Source: Rhabditoides inermis
Taxonomy: Eukaryota > Nematoda > Chromadorea > Rhabditida > Rhabditidae
Length of the DNA stretch: 64,000 bases
Assembly (NCBI GenBank): GCA_963966185.1
Contig: CAWZYM010000114.1
Span: 683,501 to 747,500 of the forward strand
Reading direction: 5' to 3'
Below, one piece after another: positions 24,737-37,083 of this stretch; the stretch's first letter is position 1, and every line of letters starts with the position of its first letter. A model generated the notes under the pieces. The model worked only from the letters and a program-made list of their open reading frames with translations. It was not told the DNA's origin and did no database searches. Position numbers and translations under genes: made by a program.

Positions 24737-27292
24737 ATGGCACCGCCCGTTACAGTATCCGCCGACACCCAGGATATCGAGGTACTGTACTTTGAAATGG
24801 CTACTGTATTTAGGAAGTTCTAATTATACGGTGCGTTTTTTTTTGTTTGCCGAGCAGTTTGTTTGATCTTATCGGCAAAGGTCGCAGGCGGAAGGCTCAA
24901 AAAGCTCTCGAGAGAGAGTGTTTCTGTTTATTATGCGTGTGGTCTGAGAGAGTAGTGTTTGAGTGCAACATAATTCGAGGCTATCGATCGGAAAAGGGGG
25001 TGAATATGCGCAGGCAATCTGCCGATATCGTAAAGTGATCTATCTGTTCACCTTTTCCCCGTATCGAATCCCCCCTTTTGGAAGAATGATGGAGAGAGAT
25101 CACTTCTCGAAAGAACTGTGAACGCAGAGAATGCAGCATGGTGGCAGTCTCTATCTCTCATATTTTCAATCTCATCATTTTGTACAGCTCATGATTGGAG
25201 AGAGAGAGAGAGAGAGAGATCGGAAAAGGTATCGTCTCATCGCGGCGCTTGCAAAACATGGAGACCCGAGCTCTCACGTGAATAGCTACTTTTTGCGCCA
25301 ATTCGACAGCGGATTGAATTGATTTCGATCTGATTTATGCTCGCTCTTTCTATCGATGCACTAGTGAGTACAGAGTGCACGAAAACCATTGCACAAAGAA
25401 ATGAAGAAAACAGCTGTTTCACGCAGATACGTGGTTACGTTTCACGAAAAAGTTTTAACGCTTACTGAAATAATTTCTCTAATGTTTTCATTTTCGAAGA
25501 TCCCATCCAAAACTGTTTAATATCATAACTACAATGCAATGAACGAAAAAACAAAAACAAAACTGCATCGTAACAGTATTTTCTCTCACGTTTCTGAACC
25601 CAATTCAATAACATAAAAATTTCTTCAAAAACGTAAGTACGGAAGTCTCTGAAACCTTTTCTCAGTCGCTTCTGACTTTCACAAATCTTTCGGTTGTCGC
25701 GTAACCGTTTCCCTTTCAAACCAACCTTGTTAGTACAACTAACCATCTTTTGAGTAGATTCTAAGTTCAAAGTGAAAACGCACGTAACCGTTTCTTTTTT
25801 AGACGATCCTCGCCCTGAACCCGACGGTGAACAAGACGGCGCGCGCCGTGCCCTCCTACGAGACCAAGAAGAACAAGCTGAACTGGAAGAGGAACGGCGA
25901 CAAGGGATGCGGAGCAGGCGTGAGTGGTTTAGATTACTCATGTTTCCTTTTCGTTTTCAATTTTAGAACAATTTTAGAACTGTTTACATGTTTGAATGGT
26001 TTACTTTACACAATTCGTAGGGCTGCGGCAGCGGACCGGATCTCACCAACGACTTCCGTGACATCAAACACACCACTCTCTCGGAGCGCGGAGCACTCAG
26101 GGAGGCGCTGCGCTGCCTCAAGGTATGTTGGTTTACTTACATTTTAATTATTGTCTATTCATTATCACTTGGTTGTTTGATCGCACAGTTTCTTCGCTGT
26201 CTCTTTTCCATCTGTCGAATCAGTTGTAAACTGTCTCTGCATCGACCACGCGCTCTCTTTTCGCTCGCCTTCTCCGACCAAACTGATCATTTTCGCGCGT
26301 GACCCTCGGTCGCATTTTGTATCTTGGAAAAATGGCGCATTGCGGATTTTCTTTTTCCGTCGGCCACGTTTGTGTCGCAAAAAAAAACGAATCCGCGCGT
26401 CCCTAGGACTCTTATTTTCTTTCGTTGAGCGGTGTGTCTCGTAAAATGTGCCAGACCAACCCATTAACGAGACGGCAACGAGTTGTGTTTGATCGTAATA
26501 GTCGAGATAAGATAGATAGACCCTCGCGGTGTGATAAGCGAGAGATATCTCGGCATGTACATAGAATTAGACCGATCAGCGACTTTATCTCGATTTGAGG
26601 GGGTAGGCACGTGTTCTAGAAAGAAGCAGGAACTGGAGATTATTCTATTAACATTTGATCTCACAAGTAGCTTTTTTTCGCGCCACAGACCACCCACAGA
26701 AATGGCAAAAAAGCTTCGGAAAGTTTTGGTTTGCCCGGATTGTTTCTTGATTCATGATTGCGGAGAGAAACATGGAAGAATCAAAATGAGAATCACGCAT
26801 TTCCCTTTTCAGTGCGCCGATGCGCCGTGCCAGAAGTCGTGCCCCACGCAGCTCGACGTCAAGTCCTTCATCACCTCCATCTCCAACAAGGTGCAGTGGC
26901 AGTGGGCGGCCGCGCCGAGCTGGCGATCAGGGTTCGATCCCCGCGGGTGACGCTGGCGTTTTTGCAGAACTACTATGGCGCGGCGCGTCAGATTCTCTCC
27001 GACAACCCGCTCGGTCTCACCTGCGGAATGATCTGCCCCACATCCGACCTCTGCGTGGGCGGGTGAGGATTACTGTATATTGAAAGGGGATACTGTAGTT
27101 GTTTGTTGTGCTACTGTATGTGATTTTTGTGATACAGGAAGTTTGAATGTGGGTTACGGTACTTTGAATGCGGACTACGGTATTTGAATGTGGACTACGA
27201 TATGTTCAGGTGCAACCTGCACGGCAGCGAGGAGGGCGCCATCAACATTGGCGGGCTCCAGCAGTACGCCACTGAGGTGGGATCACTCTCTC

Positions 27293-27356
<64 letters not shown>

Positions 27357-27567
27357 CTTCCACATTTACATTTTCATGCATTGCTTGATTGCCACAACCA
27401 GACTATTCCAGTAGCAATGGCAATAGTGAGGGAGAAAACTTACATGTAAAACAAAAAGAGGAAAGGAAATTCCTCTGTTGCAGGTGTTCAAGAAGATGAA
27501 CATCCGTCAGATCGTGTCGAAGGAGGTGCGCGAGAACCGCAACGCCAGCCACGACAGCAAGGTGGGT

Positions 27568-27638
<71 letters not shown>

Positions 27639-28145
27639 AAGAGAAAGGGGGAAGCAATGTGAGGGCAGAGGGTGCACCAGCGTGTGAGCACTGTGGTGTG
27701 GCAAGATGGGTGGTGAAAGTGGTTTATGGGTAATAGGTTGCTTGATAGCTCGTGGTAAACCATCAATGAACAACGGGAACCAAGTGTGATGTTTGAGTGA
27801 GGTGCGTGAGCACGCAAGATGAGTATGGTACACCGTCAGCCACGACAGAAATGGGGGTTGATGAAAAGCAAGGGAAGAAGTGTTGGACAGAGTGTGTGTG
27901 TGTATGCGAAGTGACGTGGGCGGAATGTTTGAGGGCAGAGGTCAGAGCCAGCGTGGGAGGTGTGTCACTCGTCTTTTGTATGCAGACAGTAACTAATTGA
28001 TGATGGAATGGCAATATAGCAAAATTATTGAGAAAAAATTGAGACTGTTTATGTGAATGACATGAAACGTATGTGTTAGGTTTGAAAAAAATGCACGAAA
28101 AATTGTGACATTTTTTCACGAATAGTTGAGAAGAGAGAGAGACAT

Positions 28146-28176
<31 letters not shown>

Positions 28177-28177
28177 C

Positions 28178-28218
<41 letters not shown>

Positions 28219-30337
28219 CAAACAGACAGAGACCTCCCCTCCACCAGATCGCTCTGATCGGCTGTGGCCCTGCCTCCATTTCGTGTGCGTCTTTCCTCGC
28301 CCGTCTCGGATACACCGATGTCACCATATACGAGAAGAACGAGTACATCGGAGGACTCAGGTGGGAAGAATCGAAGATTTTTTTCTAGATTCATAATTGT
28401 TGTTTATCAGATTCCGACATGTACATACAATGGTAGCATGATGGGTTATCTGGAAGCACACACAATTCTACAGTGGGGTATTGAGGCTACTTGGCTGGAA
28501 CAGTGCGGCGCGAGTCCTGACTGTTCATGGTAGATGGGCGTGAACATCGCGAAGTGACCATTTCCGGATGCGAGGCGTGGTAGAAGATCTTAAAAGACTG
28601 CCGCCGCCGATGGTAGGGCTCTCAGACGGTGAGAGTGGGTTCACGCGCCCCACCGGGAGGTAGTGGAGTTCGGTAGAACAACTGCCCGCGAGGGGAATCG
28701 AACCAGCGACCGTTCACTTAGCAAGCTGTGACGCTATCCACTTGGCCAACCCGGCCCATAAATTTATAATAAGTTGTTAAACACTTTGTTTTTTTGTCTA
28801 AAATGAACGAGAAAGAACGAGTACATTGGAGGACTCCGGTGAGTGAGCGTTACTATACTCGAACGAGAACGATTAGGGTGAATATGTTTCGTATTACATT
28901 TTTACACAACGTCCCGTCTTCGTGAAGTCCATGAAATCGTGTGATGTAATATTAGTGTGAAAATTGTGAAGTTGATAGAACGCGATTCTCTGTATTCCCC
29001 GTAGAGTATCACACCTGTTTTTGCGTGTGAAATGAAACGTACTTGAATCGGACACGAAGCAATTGTTAGAATTATTGATTCTGTCTCATGGATCCTCTCA
29101 GGTCATGGAATTGTCGCGAATGTTCACAACCTCTTTAGTGTTTGCTATGAAACGTACACTATAATTTTTTTTTTAAAATTAAAAATAAAATATCCAGCTC
29201 CGGCGAGATCCCGCAGTTCCGCCTCCCCTATGACGTCGTCGATTTCGAGATCCAGCTCGCCCGCGACATCGGCGTCAAGGTATACGGTACTTTGAGTTAC
29301 TGTACTTTATAATTGGTCTACTGTACCCGTTTCAGATCGTCACTGGCCGCTCGCTGAACAAGGCCGACCTCACCCTCCAGAAGCTCAAGGAGGAGAACAC
29401 CGTGGGTGGTCCATATTATCGATTGATTATCAAATTTTCGATTTTCAGGCCGTGTTCGTGGGAATCGGAATGCCGGAGCCGAAGAAGATCTCCATGTTCA
29501 AGGTGAGTGAGAGAAGCTCCGCCTACTCTAACCCCGCCCCTCTCATTCAGGATCTGAAAATCGAGAACGGCTTTTACACGTCCAAGGACTTCCTGCCCCT
29601 CGTCTCCAAGGCGTCCAAGCCCGGTACGGTATACTGTAAACTGAATTACGGTGAGATTACGGTAACCCTGCTTCAGGCATGTGCGGCTGCAAGTCGACTC
29701 AGCTGCCGCAGCTGCGCGGTCGCGTCCTCGTCCTCGGTACGTTAGGGTTACTGTATCGGGAATAAGAGTACTGTAGAATCCGGTGTTTACTACATTATGA
29801 AGAGACAGTCTATTCAGCATTTCGAAACAGATGCTGGGTCCCGCCACGACTATCTTTACCGTATTCCAGGCGCGGGAGACACTGCCTTCGACTGCGCCAC
29901 GTCGGCTCTCCGCTGCGGCGCGAGCCGTGTGACTGTCGTGTTCCGCAAGGGATTCACCAGCATCCGCGCCGTCCCCGAGGAGGTACGAACGGATTCCGGG
30001 TCCCACCACGATTGCCTCAATTTACTTTATGTAATGACTTTATTCATTCAATACGTGGGCTTTATTGACTCGAAATATATATTGCGCCGTTCTATAGGCG
30101 CGTTGTGAGACGTATCATGAAAGTTACTGATAAATATGGTTTCACGGATATGACATCAAATGTCGAACGCGTATAGGTAGACGTTTTATTAGTACCATGT
30201 GTGACATGTGAGATGTCGTAGCTTTTCGAAAGGTATGATGTTCCACCACGATCAGCCTGATTACAGATGGAGGCGGCTCGCGAGGAGAAGTGCGAGTTCA
30301 TGCCCTTCATGGCTCCCAAGAGCGTCAACGTCAAGGT

Positions 30338-30381
<44 letters not shown>

Positions 30382-33300
30382 TCTCCCCTTTCTCTCTGTC
30401 TGCCTCTCTCCTTCTCGGTCTCTCTGCCCATGAAGGTGTCAATAAGAAACAGGCGTACAATGTTATTCCTAGGACGGCCGCATCGTCTCCATGACGTTCA
30501 CCAAGCAGGAGCAGGATCTCGACGGCAAGTGGTGCGTGGTTTACTCCTCCGAATATTCGGCATCCGGAATGCGTACCGTTTTATTCTAGGTACGACGACG
30601 AGGAGCAGCCGATGACGCTCAAGGCCGACTACATCATATCCGCCTTCGGATCCACGCTCATCGACGAGGACGGTGGGTTACGGTAGAAGTACTGTAGGTT
30701 ACTGTACTTCTCTTTCGTCTTTATCTAGATTGTACTTATGACTACTGTAGTTATCAGGTTACTGTATATACCGTACCCTTTCCAGTCGTCGAGGCTCTCT
30801 CGCCGATCAAGCTGAACAAGTGGGGAACGCCCGAGGTCGACAGGGCTACCCAGCAGTCCAGCGAGCCCTGGTAGGAAGTCTCTCTCTCTCTCTCTTCCCT
30901 CCCTCCCTCCCTATCTCTCTCTTTCTCTCTCTCTCCCTCTCTTTCTCTCCCCCTCCCTCCCTCCCTGACCCCTGACTCCCACCTCTCCAGGTGCTTCGTG
31001 GGAGGAGACATTGGTGGCGTCGCCGAGACCACCGTCGAGTCCGTCAACGACGGAAAGGTAAGTCGATCGATGAATCAATCAATCAATACCAATCAATATT
31101 CAGATCGCCGCCTGGTCGATGCACAAATACATCCAGTCCCTCCATGGAAAGGACGTCGGATCGTCTCCCAAGCTCCCCATGTTCTACACCCCCATCGACG
31201 AGGTGGGATTATTGATTGATTATTTATTTTTTCTTCTTCTTCCTTCGAAATACTTTGACAAATCTTCCAATTTATCTGCAATACATGTTTCTAGTTGTTA
31301 AATTAACTTATTGAACACTTCAAAAGATGCAGAGCCTCTCCGTTTTGCCGAAAGGAAGGTTCATCTTACATAAACACTACATGAAACGTATTGAGAATCA
31401 ATCGATAATGGTTGCCTCCGTTCCAGGTGGACATCTCGGTGGAGATGTGCGGCATCAAGTTCGAGAACCCCTACGGCCTCGCCTCGGCCCCGCCCACCAC
31501 TTCCGGTCAGTGGTGGTCCCTTGGACTTCTGAGAAATGTTGAAGGTCCCTCTTCGGACATGTTGAGAAGATAAGGTCCCTCTCTGGACATGTTGATTCGA
31601 TAGAAATGTTTTATGTTTCAGTAGTTGATCTATGGCAAAAATGGACCGCAAAGAATTGTTGCGAATAGTCATATTTGCTCTTACCGTTGACGTGAAACGT
31701 AGGATCCGCAAGGTGGATCCATAATCTGAAATAATAATAAGTTTACGATGCATAGGATAGGATGAAATAGTTTTTTTCAATCAAATCAAATCAAATCAAA
31801 TGTTTATTCGGAATCGCAAACATGGTTATGACATGTACAAAAACGAAATCACTCATAAGAACCTAAGATGGTCGAGGTTTTTGCGCCGAAGAGAAGATGC
31901 AGGTTCACTAATCGGACTCTTGCATTCCCAATCATAGAGGGCATTCGTCTTGTGAACCATACCATTGAACCAATATTGACGAAGATGTTGATAATCGATC
32001 GGTATTCATCGATAATCCAAATGCGCGGCAACTCCCGTATCCATCTCTGTACGGAAATGCGGGATGCAACCGACCGCAAAGAACGATATCCACTCCACAT
32101 AGTGCCAATAATGATCCAATCCTTGAACTAACGGCGCTGACTTCCTTGTTTTATGTTTGAGTAGTTGTTTGAGTTTTTTTTTGAAAAAAGACCGAGAATA
32201 ATTGCTGCGAATACTCACAGTTGCTCTTACAGTTGGAGTTGGCGTGAGATGTGGGTAGTGCGCATGGTGGATCCATAATGTGATCCTAAATCCTATATTA
32301 TCCTATATTATCCTAACATAGGATTATATTATTCTAAAATATTAAGTTTCTGGATTAGTTTATTTAAAAAAAAAAATACCGGATAATTGTTGCAACGCCT
32401 CAAACTCGCTCTTACAGTTGACATGAAACGTAGTGGGACATATATTTTTCTTTTATCAAAATTTGAAGAAAAAAACTTCAGGCCCGATGTGTCGTCGCGC
32501 GTTCGAGCAGGGCTGGGGATTCGTGCTCACCAAGACCTTCGGACTCGACAAGGTACGGTAGCTACCGTATCCGGAGTACTGTTACTGTACTTTGAATTTA
32601 GGACCTGGTCACCAACGTGTCGCCGCGTATCGTGCGCGGAGGCACCAGCGGACCCGTGTTTGGACCCAACCAGGTGAGCTGTTGATCAGCTGATCAAGCA
32701 GCTGATAAACTGATCGTTCAGCTGATCACTGATCACTGTTCAGGGCTCGTTCATGAACATCGAGCTGATCTCGGAGAAGTCGGCCAAGTACTGGGTGCAG
32801 TGCATCAAGGAGCTCAAGAAGTACGAGGGGGCGGGGCTAGAGTGGGTGGAGCTTATCGGGAGCCTTTTCAGGGACCACCCCACCAAGATCGTCATCGCCT
32901 CGATCATGTGCTCGTTCAACAAGGTACGGTAGCCGGGAGATACTGTAGGTAAGGATACTGTACTTTGAATTTTAGGAAGACTGGCTGGAGCTGGCCAAGC
33001 TTGCCGAGGAGGCCGGATCTGACGCGCTCGAGCTCAACCTCTCCTGTCCCCACGGAATGGGAGAGAAGGGTACGGTAGACGGGATTACTGTTGTTTGCCC
33101 AGGGTTACTGTACTTTGAGTTCAGGAATGGGACTGGCGTGCGGACAGGACCCGGTGCTGGTGAAGCAGATCTCCGAGTGGGTGCGATCGGCTGTCAAGGT
33201 ACGGTTGTACGGTAGCTAGGTTTACGGTAGATTACTGTAATTGTGAATTCAGATCCCGTTCTTCCCCAAGTGCACGCCGAACATCACCGATATCAGGACT

Positions 33301-33902
33301 ATCGCGAGGGCGGCTAAGGAGGTGAGGATAGAGAGAGAGAGAGAGAGAGAATGAGAGAGAGCAGACGGTCACACACTCTTTATTAGGGAGGCGCTGACGG
33401 AGTGACCGCCACCAACACTGTCTCTGGAATGGTGACAATGAAGGCCGATGGGACGTCGTGGCCCGCGATCGGAGTCGAGAAGAGGTGGGTGGGACTATAC
33501 TTACTAGTCTATGATAAGTAACTAGTATACTAACTAGTAAGGTCTAACTATGCTAACTAGTCGTAGAGAACCGAATCGATGCTTGGCAATATGACTTAAC
33601 CTTAGGTCCTTAGGTTTCATACCTCTAGTTAGTGGATAGAAGACAAGTGGAAGTAGAAGGCATGTTGGGAGACTCTGCATGCAACTCACAGCTGTCCGGA
33701 TGGGTTCACCTCACCGTTTCAGGACGACCTACGGCGGTGTGTCCGGTTCGGCGATCCGTCCGATCGCCCTGAAGGCAGTGTCGTCGATCGCCAACGACAT
33801 GCCCGGATTCCCCATCCTCGCCACCGGAGGAATCGAGTCGGCCGAGACCGGACTCGCATTCCTCAACGCTGGCGCCACCATCCTGCAGGTGGGGAGGGAC
33901 TC

Positions 33903-33941
<39 letters not shown>

Positions 33942-34290
33942 TTCTGTTTCTAGATCTGTTTTCTCTCTCCTTCTCTCTTTTTATTTCTATCTGGCCGGAG
34001 TACGGTTAAATTGGAAATATATGTTTTTTCCAGGTGTGCTCTGCTGTGCAGAACCAAGACTTCACTGTCGTGGATGACTACTGCACCGGACTGCGCGCGC
34101 TGCTCTACATGAAGGTACGGTAGGGGTACTGTACTTCCCGTTGGGTTACGGTAACATCAATTTGAAGTACTGTATGTACCTTTTATCTTCCAGGGCATCT
34201 CCGCTCTGAAGGAGTGGGACGGACAGTCGCCGCCGGTTGGAAAGCACCAGAAGGGCAAGCCGATCCTCATTCAGAACACCGTGGGTGGTC

Positions 34291-34325
<35 letters not shown>

Positions 34326-34347
34326 CCCTCTCCCTCTCCCTCGTTCC

Positions 34348-34388
<41 letters not shown>

Positions 34389-35421
34389 CCTTTTCCTCTT
34401 CCAGAAGCTTCCGAACTTTGGCAAGTACCGCGACGAGCGCGCCAAGCGCGAGAAGGAGATGATCCTCAAGCAGGTACAGTATCCCACAATACAGTACCCC
34501 AATGAATTCGCCTCAGGACCTGCTCACCACCGAGGGCGTGCAGTTCGCCACCCGGCCCGACAACTCGCCCGACATGCCCGTGCCGTCCGTCAACGTGGGT
34601 GGTCTGCAGCTGATCGATCAGCTGATTGATCAGCCGATCAGTGACGTCATTTCAGGAGGTGGTGGGCAATGCTCTGTCGCGCATCGGCCCCTATGTCACC
34701 CTGGACAACCAGCAGCAGAAGGTCGCTCTTATTGATGATGTGAGTTTCTTTTACATCAATTGTTGTAATCAAAAAAGAGAGAATCTTGATTTTGAGTCCT
34801 TTTTTCTCCAAGCTGACATTCTCATTTCACTTTTGGTTAGATTTGATACGTTTCAGCTGTTATATAGATGTAGGTAGAGGTTGTGTGAGGCAATACGAGA
34901 ACACATCGAGGTTGAGATTGAGAAACAACCGTAACCTAACACGTCTTGCAGGATCTGTGCATCAACTGTGGCAAGTGCTACATGACCTGCAACGATTCCG
35001 GATACCAGGTGAGTGGCAATCGATAAATCGATAAAACTCGATAAATCGATAATTTTAATTAGAAATACTTCTACTGTTGGCAGTAATATTCAATGCACGA
35101 ATCGATATTCAATCAATAAATCGTTAATTAATCAATATAGGCGATCCGCTTCGACCACGAGACGCACATGCCGCACGTGGTGGAGGACGACTGCACCGGA
35201 TGCACCCTCTGCTACAGGTAAGTAAACAAGTAAACAAGTAAGTAAACAACCAAACAAATAAACAAATAAGTAAACAAGTAAACAAACACGTTCAGCGTGT
35301 GTCCGATTCCGGAGTGTATCGATATGGTGCCGAGGAAGGGCGCGTGGAAGGTGAGTCATCGCTCTTATCTTTTCCTGATTGGTTCACATTGTACTCTGGT
35401 CACTACCTGCTAGACTGAGCA

Positions 35422-35457
<36 letters not shown>

Positions 35458-35663
35458 GATCTTGCTTCCATCTTTCCTTGTCTAGCTATTTGATAACTGG
35501 ATTTGTAAGTACCGTAGTACTACCTTAACACACATACTTTACAGTTTATACAAGTTCCATTTTCTAGGCTCCGAAGCGCGGTATCGTGCCTGATTTCGAG
35601 CCCGGTACTCCCGAAGTTGTCAAGGTGAACGCTAAGGGAAAGGTCGTCCTCAACCCCAACTAG
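24737..35663 (+). CDS. dpyd-1: Dihydropyrimidine dehydrogenase (NADP+)
   Basis: About 39 exons, starting [15 protein letters not shown] and ending VVLNPN, cover the entire family length of roughly 1,050 residues. The enzyme performs the first, rate-limiting step of uracil and thymine breakdown in the cytosol. The N-terminal Fe-S domain has [13 protein letters not shown] and [15 protein letters not shown]. The FAD domain has [20 protein letters not shown] and the NADPH domain has [19 protein letters not shown]. The FMN barrel carries the catalytic-loop Cys in [20 protein letters not shown] and [10 protein letters not shown]. The C-terminal ferredoxin-like part has [11 protein letters not shown] and [11 protein letters not shown], giving two 4Fe-4S clusters. 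All key cysteines are present. Last exons: 34953-35008, 35141-35217, 35296-35350 and 35568-35663. Many introns are about 50 bp and share a TACGGTA/TACTGTA template; the long ones host piRNA-like units and a SINE. Confidence 0.97.
25436..25503 (+). ncRNA. Candidate 21U-RNA unit in DPYD intron 1
   Basis: TACGTTTCA at 25436-25444; TAAT ends at 25483 (offset 48). A Caenorhabditis-type CTGTTTCA lies 22 bp upstream at 25414-25421. Confidence 0.62.
26891..26967 (+). repeat. 77-bp DPYD intron carrying a B-box-like core
   Basis: The intron between the ISNK and NYYGAARQ exons contains GGGTTCGATCCCCGCGGG, a perfect tRNA B box with flanking stem. No convincing A box is present. It may be a remnant of a tRNA-derived insert recruited as an intron. 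Confidence 0.4.
27287..27353. repeat. (CT)n microsatellite in DPYD intron
   Basis: Directly follows the exon ending ATE. Another GA tract lies at 27569-27640 right after the next donor, and another at 28130-28213. Confidence 0.95.
28004..28071 (-). ncRNA. Candidate 21U-RNA unit in DPYD intron
   Basis: Motif at 28063-28071; TAAT ends at 28024 (offset 48). Antisense to DPYD, very AT-rich spacer. Confidence 0.62.
28401..28757 (-). mobile_element. tRNA-derived SINE, copy 1 (DPYD intron)
   Basis: In reverse orientation. The tRNA-like head (A-box-like GGCCAAGTGGATAGCG, B box GGTTCGATTCCC on the - strand) is at the right end. The tail GTCGGAAT...CTGATAAACA is at the left. It is closely similar over the full length to copies at 43852-44213 and 60091-60427. 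Target-site duplication is not clear for this copy. Confidence 0.85.
29090..29156 (-). ncRNA. Candidate 21U-RNA unit in DPYD intron
   Basis: Motif at 29148-29156; CAAT ends at 29110 (offset 47). A second motif at 29033-29041 in the same intron has GAAT at the expected place. Confidence 0.6.
31635..31701 (-). ncRNA. Candidate 21U-RNA unit in DPYD intron, repeat copy 1
   Basis: Motif at 31693-31701; CAAT ends at 31655 (offset 47). Related to the unit at 32366-32432. Confidence 0.62.
31775..31880. repeat. ATCAA-tailed retroposon end in DPYD intron
   Basis: AATCAAATCAAATCAAAT followed by GTTTATTCGGAATCGC matches the elements at 17.8 and 19.6 kb. The simple tail repeat and shared end suggest one LINE or SINE family. 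Confidence 0.45.
32366..32432 (-). ncRNA. Candidate 21U-RNA unit in DPYD intron, repeat copy 3
   Basis: Motif at 32424-32432; CAAT ends at 32386 (offset 47). Motif and YRNT are kept while the spacer differs from copy 1. Confidence 0.62.
34848..34915 (+). ncRNA. Candidate 21U-RNA unit in DPYD intron
   Basis: Motif at 34848-34856; CAAT ends at 34895 (offset 48). Sense to DPYD. Confidence 0.6.
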
Positions 35664-37043
35664 ACGCAGAGTTCAAACCTCCCGCCCCGGCCCTGAATCA
35701 GTACGCGCGCGTATTTTGAACGCTAGTTTCTTTTCCCATTTTGATGTTCCCGCCATTTTTGTGATGCCTTTTAGATTCACTTCTAGCTGATTCTAGGGTT
35801 TGGTAGATGGTAAAACGATTGTGTAAAATACGACACATAGATTCGCAGCAACACCACTTTTTTATATTCGACATTCTCTATAAATTTTGTTATGTGTTTT
35901 TTTGAATAAACTATTTTATGATTTTTTGGCGTCCTTGATATAATATGCCACAGTAATTGAAGTTCAAACAACAGAGAATGGAGTTGAGGAAAGGAGGTGC
36001 TTAGCAATTCCTTTTTTCTGTAAGAATCTATTCGGGCGTAACGAAACTTTCTGCGCCTATGATTGCATAAGAAAAGTAATCGCCGAATCGTTGCCATTTC
36101 TGTTTCATTTCCTTTCGAATGTCATATGATCTGATGAATAATACTGATAACTGATATCTTTTAATGTTTGGCGCCTGCGGAATCTAAAACTCTGAAATAG
36201 CTGAAATTTCTCACGTCTCTCTCTCTCTCTCTCTCTCTCTTCTGATAAACAGGGAAACATAATGACCCGGAGAGAGAGATGGAAAGATAGTTTGAAACAT
36301 AATTCGTAATGTTTTTGTGGAAAAAAACATTACGAATTATGTTTGTCATGAACTCACAACCGTAATCTAAACCGTGCCAGAATCGGGAAGTCGATTGTGA
36401 TCAATAATTTGCATGTATATGTGTAATCTGGTTCAACTTGGATACTTAGGACAACATGCAGTTTTGCAAAGTGCACTCAATGAGAAGATGCACAGCTTGT
36501 TACTTATCTGCAATTGAGCAGTATTCTTTTGTGAACAATTTTTTTCACTGCCGGTTTCTCTTCGGACGGTCACGTCATCTCACACACAAAAAACCAGAAG
36601 CCAATAATGGTAATAAGCCGCTATGGACAGAGAGATTAAATTATTCTAGCAAACGAGTGTTAACGCCTTTCCTATTACTTCCTAGGTCGAAACAGTCACA
36701 TTCCTGTCATATCCAGCAAACCTAGACGTATTACGGCTATAAGTCATAACTTGAATCTTGTGTCATTGTAAGACAAGGTTGTTTTGATGATTGTGCAAAA
36801 ATTCTCACATAACTCATATTTATGGTTGATTTGTTATTTGATGTAATTTCTTCGAAAAGCAGTCTCGATCGCGTCTTGCGGCCAAAACACAAGAGATAAC
36901 CGAGATTTTATGCGATTCGTTCTAGCGGCCTTTTCTTTGCAGCTGTCAGTTTCTGTGAATAGTCTAGTAGTAGCCATTCTACATACTTCACTCAAAAACA
37001 AAATAACGATATATATATCTCCGATAGAGACGGAGAGCGGATT

Positions 37044-37083
<40 letters not shown>

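Larger units (their letters stand above)
31621..32445. repeat. Three diverged direct copies of a piRNA-containing unit in DPYD intron
   Basis: Copies at about 31621-31740, 32143-32285 and 32341-32445 share, in order, GTAGTTG-type sequence, an A-rich tract, GACCG or TACCGG, AATTGTTGCGAATA or a variant, GCTCTTACAGTTG, then the position of TGAAACGTA, and GGTGGATCCATAAT in two of them. The first and third retain the exact motif; the middle one has GTGAGATG in its place. Confidence 0.75.

Noticed and set aside
29033..29041. Motif copies at 29033, 31382, 39386, 50719 and 54526 as piRNA genes
   Set aside because: Exact 9-mer but the downstream tetramer is GAAT, CAAA, TATT at a different offset, or absent; kept only as possible decayed units.
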